Source of the DNA: Nitrospiraceae bacterium UBA2166
GTDB lineage: Bacteria; Nitrospirota; Nitrospiria; Nitrospirales; UBA2166
DNA length: 8,848 nt
Assembly: GCA_002328825.1 (NCBI GenBank)
Contig: DCWI01000065.1
Span: 1,358-10,205, forward strand
Direction of reading: 5' to 3'
The notes beneath the pieces were generated by a model that was given only the letters and a program-made list of their open reading frames with translations, did no database searches and was not told the origin of the DNA. The position numbers and the translations under genes were made by a program. Of this stretch, positions 1 through 6,680 are shown piece by piece. Numbering within the stretch: the stretch's first letter is position 1; each line of letters opens with the position of its first letter.

Positions 1-1
1 G

Positions 2-631
2 ACTTGTGTTCTGGGGCCAAACGGCGCAGGAAAAACAACAACGATCCATATGCTCCTAGACATCGTAACTCCAACCTCCGGGGAAATATTGATCGGTGGA
101 CAAGATCTTAGTCAGCACAGGGAAGAAATTTTAAGTCAAACTAACTTCGCGTCAAGTCATATCGCCATGCCCTATTCATTAACCGTTGAGGAAAACCTGA
201 ATATTTTTGCCAGACTATATGAAGTACCTCACCAACAAGAACGCATTGACCAAGTAATTGATGAGCTTGAGATGGCTTCGATTCGATCTAAACTAACTCG
301 AGCTCTATCTTCTGGGCAAATGACTCGACTTTCTCTAGCCAAAGCCTTTCTAACTCAACCAAAACTACTGCTCCTTGATGAACCTACCGCAAGCCTTGAT
401 CCAGACAGTGCAGATAAAACGAGAACCTTGATACAAAAATACCAACAACAGTTTGAATGTACCATCCTCTACACATCGCACAACATGAGGGAAATGGAAC
501 AAATGTCAAATCGCATTATTTTTATGAGCAATGGAAAGATAGTGGCTAACGGCACCGCACAGGAAATAACATCTCAATTTGGCCGACGTGATTTGGAAGA
601 CGTATTTCTCACCGTCGCGAGAAGAGGATAA
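2..631 (+). CDS. ABC transporter ATP-binding protein (5' end outside window)
   Basis: This is the cytoplasmic ATPase subunit that powers an ABC-2 type exporter. The frame is open from base 2, so the start lies before the window; 209 residues are visible and perhaps 30 are missing. Visible motifs in order: Walker A GPNGAGKTTT (residues 5-14 of the visible part), TVEENL downstream of the Q-loop region, a signature loop LSSGQ (canonical LSGGQ with one change), Walker B LLLLDEPTASLD with its D-loop, and the H-loop histidine in TSHNM. The tail LEDVFLTVARRG resembles the C-terminus of DrrA/NodI-type exporter ATPases. An internal ATG at 50 lies after Walker A and is not a real start. The permease begins 10 nt after the stop, so the two are very likely cotranscribed. 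The substrate cannot be read from the sequence. Confidence 0.95.
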   Translation, partial: TCVLGPNGAGKTTTIHMLLDIVTPTSGEILIGGQDLSQHREEILSQTNFASSHIAMPYSLTVEENLNIFARLYEVPHQQERIDQVIDELEMASIRSKLTRALSSGQMTRLSLAKAFLTQPKLLLLDEPTASLDPDSADKTRTLIQKYQQQFECTILYTSHNMREMEQMSNRIIFMSNGKIVANGTAQEITSQFGRRDLEDVFLTVARRG

Positions 632-641
632 CATCATTTCG

Positions 642-1433
642 ATGAACGGCAATCGAATACACGCACTCATTCTTCGTCATCTTTTTTTATACCAACGAAG
701 CCTTCCTCGGATCATGGAAATTTTTTACTGGCCATTGCTTGACCTTGTCGTGTGGGGATTTATTACTGTATACCTTAGCCAATTTAAAAGCGGCCTTCCA
801 AGTGTCGTCACATTCTTCATTGGCGCCCTGATTTTATGGGACATACTGTTCAGAGCTCAACAGGGAATCACTATTTCTTTTTTAGAAGAAATTTGGTCGC
901 GCAATCTCATGAATCTTTTCGCAAGTCCTCTAAAACCAGGAGAATTTCTCGCTGCTACTATGATCATCAGCCTCTGCAAGGTTGGAGCTGTTTTGATTGT
1001 CGCAGTACTTGTCGCTTGGGCTTTCTATTCATTTAACTTGTTTATTCTCGGAGTCTCCTTGATTCCTTTTATTTTAAACCTCATCATCATGGGATGGGTT
1101 ATTGGAATTCTCACCACTGCGATTATCATGCGCTACGGCCAAGAAGCTGAAGTCCTAGCATGGGGAATGGTCTTTATTTTTCAGCCAGTTTCCTGTGTAT
1201 TTTATCCTGTCGCCGTTCTTCCAATGTTTCTCCAATCCATTGCACACTGGATTCCAGCGGCCCATGTATTTGAAGGTATGCGAGATGTCATTACGAACAA
1301 TAGTTTTCCCTTAACCGAATTAATATGGGCCAGTGGACTGAACACCTTATATCTTTTTGCATCATTTTTTTTGTTTCACCATATCTATAATGTTGCAAAA
1401 GCCAAAGGAATTTTGGTACGAGTCGGAGGATAA
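642..1433 (+). CDS. ABC-2 type transporter permease
   Basis: This is the membrane subunit that pairs with the ATPase just upstream. The 263-residue protein has about six hydrophobic segments, among them IFYWPLLDLVVWGFITVYL, FFIGALILWDILF, a long pair in the middle, a segment containing FQPVSCVFYPVAVLP, and one near the C-terminus. The YWPLLDLVVWGF block is typical of ABC-2 permeases, and the length is normal for the family. I chose the ATG at 642 because the protein then begins with a short cytoplasmic stretch (MNGNRIHALILRHLFLYQRS) typical of the family. An in-frame ATG at 579 would add 21 atypical residues and overlap the ATPase gene by 53 nt. A purine-rich AGAAGAGGA lies upstream, somewhat far from the ATG. 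The transported molecule is unknown; lipids, polysaccharides and drugs are all possible for this class. Confidence 0.92.
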   Translation: MNGNRIHALILRHLFLYQRSLPRIMEIFYWPLLDLVVWGFITVYLSQFKSGLPSVVTFFIGALILWDILFRAQQGITISFLEEIWSRNLMNLFASPLKPGEFLAATMIISLCKVGAVLIVAVLVAWAFYSFNLFILGVSLIPFILNLIIMGWVIGILTTAIIMRYGQEAEVLAWGMVFIFQPVSCVFYPVAVLPMFLQSIAHWIPAAHVFEGMRDVITNNSFPLTELIWASGLNTLYLFASFFLFHHIYNVAKAKGILVRVGG

Positions 1434-1476
1434 TTTTTGCAGGAGAAAGGAACAACGTTCATTCCCATTCTTCTAC

Positions 1477-1493
1477 CCTACACAAGCTGTAGG
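1477..1493 (+). other. small stem-loop between exporter and lipoprotein genes
   Basis: A perfect 6-bp inverted repeat, CCTACA/TGTAGG around the 5-nt loop CAAGC, lies 43 nt after the permease stop. No T-run follows directly, so it is not a textbook terminator. It could protect an exporter mRNA 3' end or be chance. Confidence 0.25.
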
Positions 1494-1515
1494 CGTAACT
1501 CCTTTTATCAGTTGA

Positions 1516-1544
1516 TTGACTTTCCAAAACACCATACCTATGAT
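1516..1544 (+). promoter_or_regulatory. sigma70-like promoter for the TatT-like lipoprotein gene
   Basis: TTGACT (1516-1521) and TATGAT (1539-1544) are separated by exactly 17 nt; each hexamer matches the TTGACA/TATAAT consensus at 5 of 6 positions. Transcription would start near 1550-1552, only 3-5 nt before the ATG at 1555. No Shine-Dalgarno sequence precedes any candidate start of the gene, which fits a leaderless transcript. The elements are seen; their use as a promoter is inferred. Confidence 0.5.
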
Positions 1545-1554
1545 TGCCGACATA

Positions 1555-2484
1555 ATGAGCGTTACCACGCACTGGAAAACAGTACTAGCCATCGTGGCAT
1601 CTGCCCTCTTTGGGCTAAGTGGCTGCAGCGTCAATGCCCTGATGGTAAACCAAATAGCACCAATTCTACACGCAGCACTCCCGTCATTGGAAACCGAAGA
1701 AGATTTCTATGTTGCACGAGATGCAATTCCAGCCCAACTAAAACTACTTGAAGGCTTTCTCGAATCCTCTCCAAATAACCCCGTCCTGCTCGAGCTCCTC
1801 GCTCGAGGATGGGGAATGTATGCCTTTGCCTTCGTTGAAGACCAAATTGAAGAAGTCAAAAATACTGATCCGAATCGTGCTGAAGTTCTTACAACCCGTG
1901 GGCGCAAGCTATATACTCGCGGCATGAATTACGGACTTCGGCTCTTAGCCCTCAGTGCCGATCGTTTTCCCGCTATCATGAGCCAATCACCACAAGAACT
2001 GGAAGCGGCACTGCAAACTATCAATGACCCTGATCTTATTCCTGCACTTTTCTGGACGGGATTTGGCCTTGCTGGAGCTGTGAATTTAGGGCGGGATCAC
2101 CCTGAACTCATCGTCCGACTCCCACAGGTTAATCTAATATTCACACGAGTACAAGAACTCGATGAAAATTTCTTTTATGCAGGGGCACATCTTGCACTAG
2201 GCTCTTTCTACGCCTCTAGGATCCCATTATTCGGGGGAGATCTTGAAAAGGGAAGAGATCACTTCGAACGAGCGATTCAACTGACCAATGGAACATTCCT
2301 CATGCACAAAGTACTCTACGCATTCTACTATGCACATCACACTCAAAACCGTGAGTTATTCGAGCAGTTGCTTAACGACGTTGTAACAACACCAACTACC
2401 ATTCTCCCAGAACAATTCCTAGCCAACGTCGTTGCCAAACGACGTGCACAGCGCTACCTATCATGGGCAGATGATCTATTTTAG
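1555..2484 (+). CDS. TatT-like TRAP transporter-associated lipoprotein
   Basis: This is probably a periplasmic, lipid-anchored helical-repeat protein of the TatT family, named after the Treponema pallidum protein that pairs with TRAP-transporter substrate-binding proteins. The 309-residue product starts with a lipoprotein signal: a hydrophobic stretch TVLAIVASALFGLSG, then lipobox cysteine 24. Family-like blocks follow: ALFWTGFGLAGAVNL (about residues 164-178), a GAHLALGSFYASR block (210-222), LFGGDLEKGRDHFERAI (225-241, resembling a TPR helix pair) and VAKRRAQRYL near the C-terminus. I chose the ATG at 1555 because it gives a compact signal peptide and sits just after the probable transcription start. 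ATG 1540 and TTG 1516 are in frame, but both fall inside the promoter-like sequence. No TRAP permease or substrate-binding gene lies nearby; the left neighbour is an ABC exporter. The family call is firm; a transport role here is inference. Confidence 0.85.
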   Translation: MSVTTHWKTVLAIVASALFGLSGCSVNALMVNQIAPILHAALPSLETEEDFYVARDAIPAQLKLLEGFLESSPNNPVLLELLARGWGMYAFAFVEDQIEEVKNTDPNRAEVLTTRGRKLYTRGMNYGLRLLALSADRFPAIMSQSPQELEAALQTINDPDLIPALFWTGFGLAGAVNLGRDHPELIVRLPQVNLIFTRVQELDENFFYAGAHLALGSFYASRIPLFGGDLEKGRDHFERAIQLTNGTFLMHKVLYAFYYAHHTQNRELFEQLLNDVVTTPTTILPEQFLANVVAKRRAQRYLSWADDLF

Positions 2485-2523
2485 ACTTAACCCTCTTCGT
2501 TCGATGTATTCTCACACCTAAGC

Positions 2524-2558
2524 CTCTAGGCTCGCGCTAGAGATCAGAGATTTTCTTT
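2524..2558 (+). terminator. weak candidate terminator after the lipoprotein gene
   Basis: A 6-bp stem CTCTAG/CTAGAG (2524-2529 and 2537-2542) with a 7-nt loop lies about 40 nt past the stop at 2484. The tract TTTTCTTT at 2551-2558 follows 8 nt later. The short stem and delayed T-tract make this a poor intrinsic terminator, but its position is right. The rest of 2485-2716 shows no gene or other clear signal. Confidence 0.3.
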
Positions 2559-2716
2559 CCCATACCTGCTTCCTCAAAGCATGACCGAAAAACTCTGACT
2601 TCTCATCCCCCACAACACAATGAAAGAAAGTCACCGCATATAGAAATCATGCAAGGAAGAAAGCACAGTCAGTCGACTTGGATAATGAAAAAGAATGCCT
2701 CCTAAAGGTTAAGCTC

Positions 2717-3694
2717 TCAGTTAAGATACCCCCAGTACCTCATGATTTTTGTGGGATCCTCTTCACTGTATGCAAGAAATTTCATCATAGTATCGAGTCC
2801 ATTACAGGTTCGCTCAAGATTCGTATCCATTCCAGGAAAATCAGGCCAACCCTGCTCATTCTTGTTCTTTACAACCCAGGCTACGCTGGATTGAATTGCA
2901 GAATCACATTGATGCTCAATTCCAAGCATTCGCGAAACTAACATCAACGATCGTGTACAATCCATAGTATGATCAACATTGTCATTACCCCAAGATCCAC
3001 TTTCTTCCTGTAATGCTAATAGAAATTCTGCGCCTTTACGACATGGACGACTTACTCTCATAACGTTTTCGATCATCGTATCGGCAACTAATGCATCTTT
3101 GATGAGGCGTGCCGTGATTGCGATGCCCGTCGCATGAAACTCTTGATCATACCACCCGCCATCCATTGCTTGATTATCTAGGATGAACCGCATCCCTTTC
3201 TTCCAAGATTCCATCACTTTTTCCCGCATCTTCTTTCCAAATTCCTTTCCTAACACAAGCACCACATTCAAAAAACTTACAGACTGACTCGTGGCGTCCA
3301 AAGTTGACCAACAAGGATCAACCCATCTCCCATCAGACTGCTGGGAATCAAGAAAATATCGTAATGCTATCTGAATGGATCCGGAAAGACGTTCATACCC
3401 CAGAATGTGGTTTCCACGAATAAGCATGAGACCGCAGAAGGCAGACACCCAAACCTTACTCTCATTGTCAGCACCAGTTTCCCCCCAACCACCATCTTCA
3501 TTTTGTTGCGCACCTAGCGCGATAAACTCAGGAGTTGATGTCTCCACTACTTTCTTATGAATCAAGACACGCAACACATGCGCCACCAGCTTTAAATCAT
3601 GCTGATCACTTGTAGTCAGACTCCAATTATCATATTCTGATCGCAGATATCCGTATTCGCTTTCAATAATTGACTCTATCTCCTCCAACGTCAT
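2717..3694 (-). CDS. Stand-alone prenyltransferase/squalene-cyclase repeat (alpha-alpha toroid) protein
   Basis: This 325-residue protein belongs to the terpenoid cyclase/protein prenyltransferase fold; its function is unknown. Five QW-like motifs recur at 48-57 residue steps, as expected for one helix pair each of a toroid: QQNEDGGWGE (63-72), QQSDGRW (118-124), NQAMDGGW (174-181), QEESGSWG (229-236) and NEQGW (279-283). No DXDD motif of class II cyclases is present, and the length is about half that of squalene-hopene cyclase (about 630 residues). There is no signal peptide, so it is likely cytoplasmic. The ATG at 3694 is preferred because AAGGGAG lies 7 nt upstream. The longer frame from GTG 3745 adds 17 residues and has no ribosome binding site. 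The gene is flanked by a convergent gene on one side and a long non-coding stretch on the other, so context gives no substrate. Fold assignment is solid, enzymatic activity doubtful. Confidence 0.82.
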   Translation of the reverse strand: MTLEEIESIIESEYGYLRSEYDNWSLTTSDQHDLKLVAHVLRVLIHKKVVETSTPEFIALGAQQNEDGGWGETGADNESKVWVSAFCGLMLIRGNHILGYERLSGSIQIALRYFLDSQQSDGRWVDPCWSTLDATSQSVSFLNVVLVLGKEFGKKMREKVMESWKKGMRFILDNQAMDGGWYDQEFHATGIAITARLIKDALVADTMIENVMRVSRPCRKGAEFLLALQEESGSWGNDNVDHTMDCTRSLMLVSRMLGIEHQCDSAIQSSVAWVVKNKNEQGWPDFPGMDTNLERTCNGLDTMMKFLAYSEEDPTKIMRYWGYLN

Positions 3695-3701
3695 ATATGT
3701 A

Positions 3702-3708
3702 CTCCCTT
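3702..3708 (-). promoter_or_regulatory. strong ribosome binding site fixing the toroid protein start
   Basis: On the minus strand this reads AAGGGAG, 7 nt before the ATG at 3694. It decides between that ATG and the upstream GTG at 3745. The 10-mer GAAGGGAGTA containing it also occurs at the same place before the oxidoreductase gene (8523-8532). Confidence 0.75.
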
Positions 3709-3709
3709 C

Positions 3710-4332
3710 TACAGTAGCGATATATCGTTTATCCCGTCGAGACACATAATGCTCGGCTATACATTGCCCTCAGCTCAATCCCGATCCATGCAAACCATCT
3801 ATTCCCTCGCACCCAAAGTGTACATGCGTAAAAAAAGTCCGATCTCCTACCTGCTAGTCAACATCAAGATTCCCAGTCAAAACATTTACCTATAGGCATT
3901 ATCAATATGTTTCGTACTTGAAGAAAAACAAACCTCGCACAAGGAGCAATTACTCTTGCGGCAGCCCAAACAACTTCAACCCTCGAACCGCGGCAACATA
4001 TCGGCTATAATCAGTCATAAGCATAGCAATCAGACAAGATCAGATGGGCTTAAAAAGCTTTTACTATAAAACCCCTATTGATAATTTAAACCATTAACGG
4101 TTTCTAATAAGAAGTATTATAATTATTTTATTTTTCAAATGATTTCGATTATCACTTAAAGTTATTGTTTATGTCTATAGCTCCTCTACCCCTATAATAT
4201 AAGTTAGTTACGCAGCCAGCATATTGCACATACAACGCACAATATATCATATCTCATTCAGCGTATCCGCAAGTTAGCATTACTGCGGTGTTTGCAAGAA
4301 TGCTCAAAATTAACCCACGATATTACAGAGCA
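3710..4332. other. long AT-rich non-coding stretch
   Basis: No convincing protein or RNA gene is visible here, and the region becomes very AT-rich from about 4070 to 4260. Perfect TATAAT hexamers occur at 4006-4011, 4118-4123 (with an overlapping minus-strand copy at 4116-4121) and 4193-4198. None has a good -35 element at 16-18 nt, so I do not call promoters. Small dyads include CGATATATCG (3718-3727), AAAAGCTTTT (4053-4062), AAACC/GGTTT (4088-4103) and ATATTG/CAATAT (4221-4245). The stretch lies upstream of both the toroid gene (-) and the dehydrogenase gene (+), so it is a plausible divergent control region. Confidence 0.6.
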
Positions 4333-4357
4333 CTGACATAAGTGTGACGAATGTCAG
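4333..4357. promoter_or_regulatory. 7-bp inverted repeat (possible operator)
   Basis: CTGACAT (4333-4339) and ATGTCAG (4351-4357) form a perfect inverted repeat with an 11-nt spacer. It abuts the first of the three 14-bp direct repeats, sharing one base with it. It is compatible with a dimeric regulator site; no regulator gene is present. Confidence 0.3.
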
Positions 4358-4432
4358 CGCGACACAACACCTTTTCTCGTGAAATTAGCGAGATACAACA
4401 CAAAATTACTGCTATTTTGTGAGATATAACAC
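4357..4432 (+). repeat. three 14-bp direct repeats at exact 31-nt intervals
   Basis: GCGCGACACAACAC (4357-4370), GCGAGATACAACAC (4388-4401) and GTGAGATATAACAC (4419-4432) follow the pattern GYGAGAYAYAACAC; copy 1 has C for A at the fourth position. Their starts are 31 nt apart both times, close to three helical turns, so bound proteins would face the same side. The spacers are unrelated in sequence. The array ends 67 nt before the dehydrogenase ATG. The third copy with flanks reads TGTGA-N6-ACACA (4418-4433), one base from the TGTGA-N6-TCACA pattern of CRP-like sites; the other copies fit that less well. An activator or repressor array is the simplest reading. Confidence 0.55.
4399..4421. promoter_or_regulatory. 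8-bp inverted repeat inside the repeat array
   Basis: CACAAAAT (4399-4406) and ATTTTGTG (4414-4421) are perfect inverted copies around a 7-nt centre, bridging the second and third direct repeats. A shorter dyad, TCTCG/CGAGA (4375-4379 and 4389-4393), bridges the first and second. These may be protein-binding dyads or stem-loops in a 5' untranslated region. Confidence 0.35.
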
Positions 4433-4499
4433 AGGAGATGAAAAAGCAATCAAAAGTACATGAGTAAATAGATCAAGTAAGGCACAAGAGCATACTGCA

Positions 4500-5861
4500 A
4501 TGCGAAACTCTAGACTGGCTTTGCCCTCCTCTCTCCTCCTCCTCACCCTGTGCTTTACATTCCTCCTCCCAATCGAAGCCAAGCAGATGCCTGCAATTAC
4601 CTTAGAACCTATCATCACTGGCCTTTCTGATCCCATCGGAGTTGTTGATGCTATGGATTCCTCTGGGAGATTATTTATAGTGTTGCAGTCTGGAAAAATA
4701 TTGATTTTTGATGGTAAAGAACTGCTACCAACACCATTCCTTGACATTCATGAACGCGTGCGTAATCAAGGTGAAATGGGTCTGCTTGGATTGGATTTTC
4801 ACCCTCAATACCAGACAAACGGATTTTTCTATGTCAATTACATAAACAATCACGGGCAAACCAGCATTTCTCGTTTCCATACTTCAACAGACAAGAATAT
4901 TGCTGATACAGAATCAGAATTCATCATCCTCACCATAGATCAACCATTTTCAAACCACAATGGCGGCCAAATTCAATTTGGGCCCGATGGGTTCCTCTAT
5001 ATCGCCACCGGAGACGGCGGGTCCGGTGGCGATCCACAAAACCGTGCACAAAATCTCAACGACCTCCTAGGGAAAATCCTTCGCATCGACGTGAACACAA
5101 CTGATTTCCACACCAGACAAGGACGCAACTACGCAATTCCAGAAAACAATCCCTTCATCACCAACCCAGAGGCTCGCGATGAAATTTGGGTCTTAGGGCT
5201 CCGCAATCCATGGAGATTCAGTTTTGACCACCTGACCGGCACACTTTTTATTGGGGATGTCGGTCAGGGAACCTGGGAAGAGGTAAACATTCAGCCAACA
5301 ACAAGTTCTGGTGGAGAAAACTACGGATGGAGATTGATGGAAGGAACCCAATGCTTTGAGCCAGAAAAAAACTGTTCAGTGGACGGCCTGACCCTCCCAA
5401 TCATTTCATACCCGCAGCAGGTTGAAGATGTTTTTTTTGGTTGTGCTATCATCGGTGGATACCAATATCGTGGCACGGCTATTCCGAAACTTTTTGGAAT
5501 GTATATCTACGCTGACTTCTGTTCCGGAAAGATCTGGGGTGCACGTGAATCGAATGGCCAATGGCACTCTAGGCTCCTACTGAATTCTGGCCATTCAATT
5601 ACAAGTTTTGGTGAAGATGAAAATGGGACGCTCTATGTCAGCGATACAGCAACCGGATCGATCTTTCGCATAGCAGATCCCAGTATCGCTGGATGTATAA
5701 TCTTTAACCATAAACCACTCTCTGATCACAAGGTTAACCTGAGACAACTCGGAGAAGAAAAGAAAAAAGCACGAACAGATATTGATGGTTGCTTTACCTT
5801 CGACCACGTTACTTCAGGCAAGAGGTTTGAGATCTCCATCAAAGGGAAAGCCGATCGTTAA
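4500..5861 (+). CDS. Secreted PQQ-dependent sugar dehydrogenase-family protein (glucose/sorbosone dehydrogenase)
   Basis: This is probably a periplasmic six-bladed beta-propeller quinoprotein oxidising an aldose; the substrate is unknown. A signal peptide occupies residues 1-27 (hydrophobic SLLLLTLCFTFLLP, likely cut after IEA). Propeller signatures follow: GEMGLLGLDFHP (91-102), NHNGGQIQFGPDGFLYIATG (152-171) with the expected catalytic His153, a GDPQNRAQNL block (177-186), EIWVLGLRNPWRFSFD (228-243), GENYGWRLMEG (272-282), GGYQYRG (319-325) and YADFCSGKIWG (337-347). The GLRNPWRFSFD form is nearer to HHIP-like and GSDH proteins than to E. coli YliI. Residues 397-449 look like a small beta-sandwich of the carboxypeptidase-regulatory type (TDIDGCFTFDHVTSG). 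ATG 4500 is the only start after the in-frame stop at 4461-4463; its ribosome site is weak (AGAG). Control may come from the repeats upstream. No PQQ synthesis gene is in the window. Confidence 0.88.
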   Translation: MRNSRLALPSSLLLLTLCFTFLLPIEAKQMPAITLEPIITGLSDPIGVVDAMDSSGRLFIVLQSGKILIFDGKELLPTPFLDIHERVRNQGEMGLLGLDFHPQYQTNGFFYVNYINNHGQTSISRFHTSTDKNIADTESEFIILTIDQPFSNHNGGQIQFGPDGFLYIATGDGGSGGDPQNRAQNLNDLLGKILRIDVNTTDFHTRQGRNYAIPENNPFITNPEARDEIWVLGLRNPWRFSFDHLTGTLFIGDVGQGTWEEVNIQPTTSSGGENYGWRLMEGTQCFEPEKNCSVDGLTLPIISYPQQVEDVFFGCAIIGGYQYRGTAIPKLFGMYIYADFCSGKIWGARESNGQWHSRLLLNSGHSITSFGEDENGTLYVSDTATGSIFRIADPSIAGCIIFNHKPLSDHKVNLRQLGEEKKKARTDIDGCFTFDHVTSGKRFEISIKGKADR

Positions 5862-5912
5862 AACATCCCTTTCACCATATAGCACTTCCACATGGATAGT
5901 TTTAACATCTCG

Positions 5913-6671
5913 CTACGTATAACCTTGGAGGCGATACACAACCACACCCACCAGCTCATGGATTATCCATGTAATTCTACTTAGTGCGCCTACAGAGGGT
6001 AAGAAATCAAATATATTGACGGTGTCCGACGTTCGAAAATCTACAGGATAGACCTCTGGGAAAACCCCTTGTTTGTTAAAAGCTTCTTCCGCTCTCCACA
6101 TATGAAACGCAGACGTGATTAGAAGGATATTTTCATACCCGCGTTCACGAACAAGTGTAGCGGTATTAACGGCATTTTCATGTGTATTTCTGGAAACCGG
6201 GTCAATAATGATCTGGGATGAAGAAAGACCTGATTTGATGGCAAATTCCTTAAGAAGAACGGCTTCACTTTTACTTTGATCGAAAAGACTTCCACTGCCT
6301 CCCGTAATAAGAAGTTTATCGGCTATTCCATCTTGCACCATGAAAATACCTGCTAAAATTCGATCAACGCCATCACCAAACTCGAGATTTCCTTTTTTGC
6401 TCAACTCAATATCGAGCATCCCAGTCAATACCACGACAACATCATACTTCTGATCGAAAATATCAAGATCAGATCGCGGATGCTCAAGCCAGTTTCCCAA
6501 TAAATTAGATGTAATGGGTATGCACAGAACATATAGAGCAATAATCATCGCCCCAAATGCCGCTTGAGTGTGCTTGCGATGATAGAACGCAAAAATGGCT
6601 ATTAGTGAGAAAAAAATCAAAGTTAATGGAAAAATGAAATACTGCAGTGTCTTCGAGAGGACAAAAAACAT
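5913..6671 (-). CDS. ElyC/SanA/YdcF-family (DUF218) inner membrane protein
   Basis: This 252-residue protein has two N-terminal membrane helices (about 10-30 and 37-57) followed by a DUF218 domain (about 76-240), the layout and length of E. coli ElyC. ElyC is linked to envelope biogenesis, peptidoglycan synthesis and undecaprenyl-phosphate use; the biochemical activity of the family is unsettled. Visible blocks: VVVLTG (79-84), LLITGGSG (120-127) followed by Glu136, VSRNTHENA (159-167), ILLITSAFHMWRA (182-194) and the C-terminal HELVGVVVYRLQG (238-250). These conserved polar residues match the usual active-site cluster. The ATG at 6671 is preceded by AAAAAGG four bases upstream. The gene diverges from the YqgE-like gene across a 138-nt gap and converges on the dehydrogenase gene with a 51-nt gap lacking a clear terminator. 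I withhold the name elyC because orthology is not shown. Confidence 0.88.
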   Translation of the reverse strand: MFFVLSKTLQYFIFPLTLIFFSLIAIFAFYHRKHTQAAFGAMIIALYVLCIPITSNLLGNWLEHPRSDLDIFDQKYDVVVVLTGMLDIELSKKGNLEFGDGVDRILAGIFMVQDGIADKLLITGGSGSLFDQSKSEAVLLKEFAIKSGLSSSQIIIDPVSRNTHENAVNTATLVRERGYENILLITSAFHMWRAEEAFNKQGVFPEVYPVDFRTSDTVNIFDFLPSVGALSRITWIIHELVGVVVYRLQGYT

Positions 6672-6680
6672 TGTACCTTT

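Noticed and set aside
579..641. Earlier ATG for the ABC permease
   Set aside because: It would overlap the ATPase gene by 53 nt and add residues not typical of the family. ATG 642 gives a standard N-terminus.
1437..1751. Open frame of 104 codons on + between permease and lipoprotein genes
   Set aside because: It starts at TTG, overlaps the well-supported lipoprotein gene in another frame, and its product is low-complexity and unlike any family.
3695..3745. GTG start giving a 17-residue longer toroid protein
   Set aside because: No ribosome site precedes the GTG, whereas the ATG at 3694 has AAGGGAG at ideal distance.
4193..4198. Perfect TATAAT as the dehydrogenase promoter
   Set aside because: No -35 box at suitable spacing, about 300 nt from the start codon, and such hexamers are expected by chance in this AT-rich stretch.
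4357..4432. The evenly spaced repeats as a small CRISPR array
   Set aside because: The copies are only 14 bp and diverge from each other, there are just three, and no cas gene is nearby. Spacers of 17 nt are too short.
4438..4467. Nine-codon peptide after AGGAG, as a leader peptide before the dehydrogenase
   Set aside because: The AGGAG directly abuts the ATG with no spacing, the peptide has no regulatory codon run, and no attenuator structure is clear.
4412..4747. Open frame of 111 codons on - over the dehydrogenase 5' end
   Set aside because: It is antisense to the signal peptide and first propeller blade, and its product is compositionally odd with no family resemblance.
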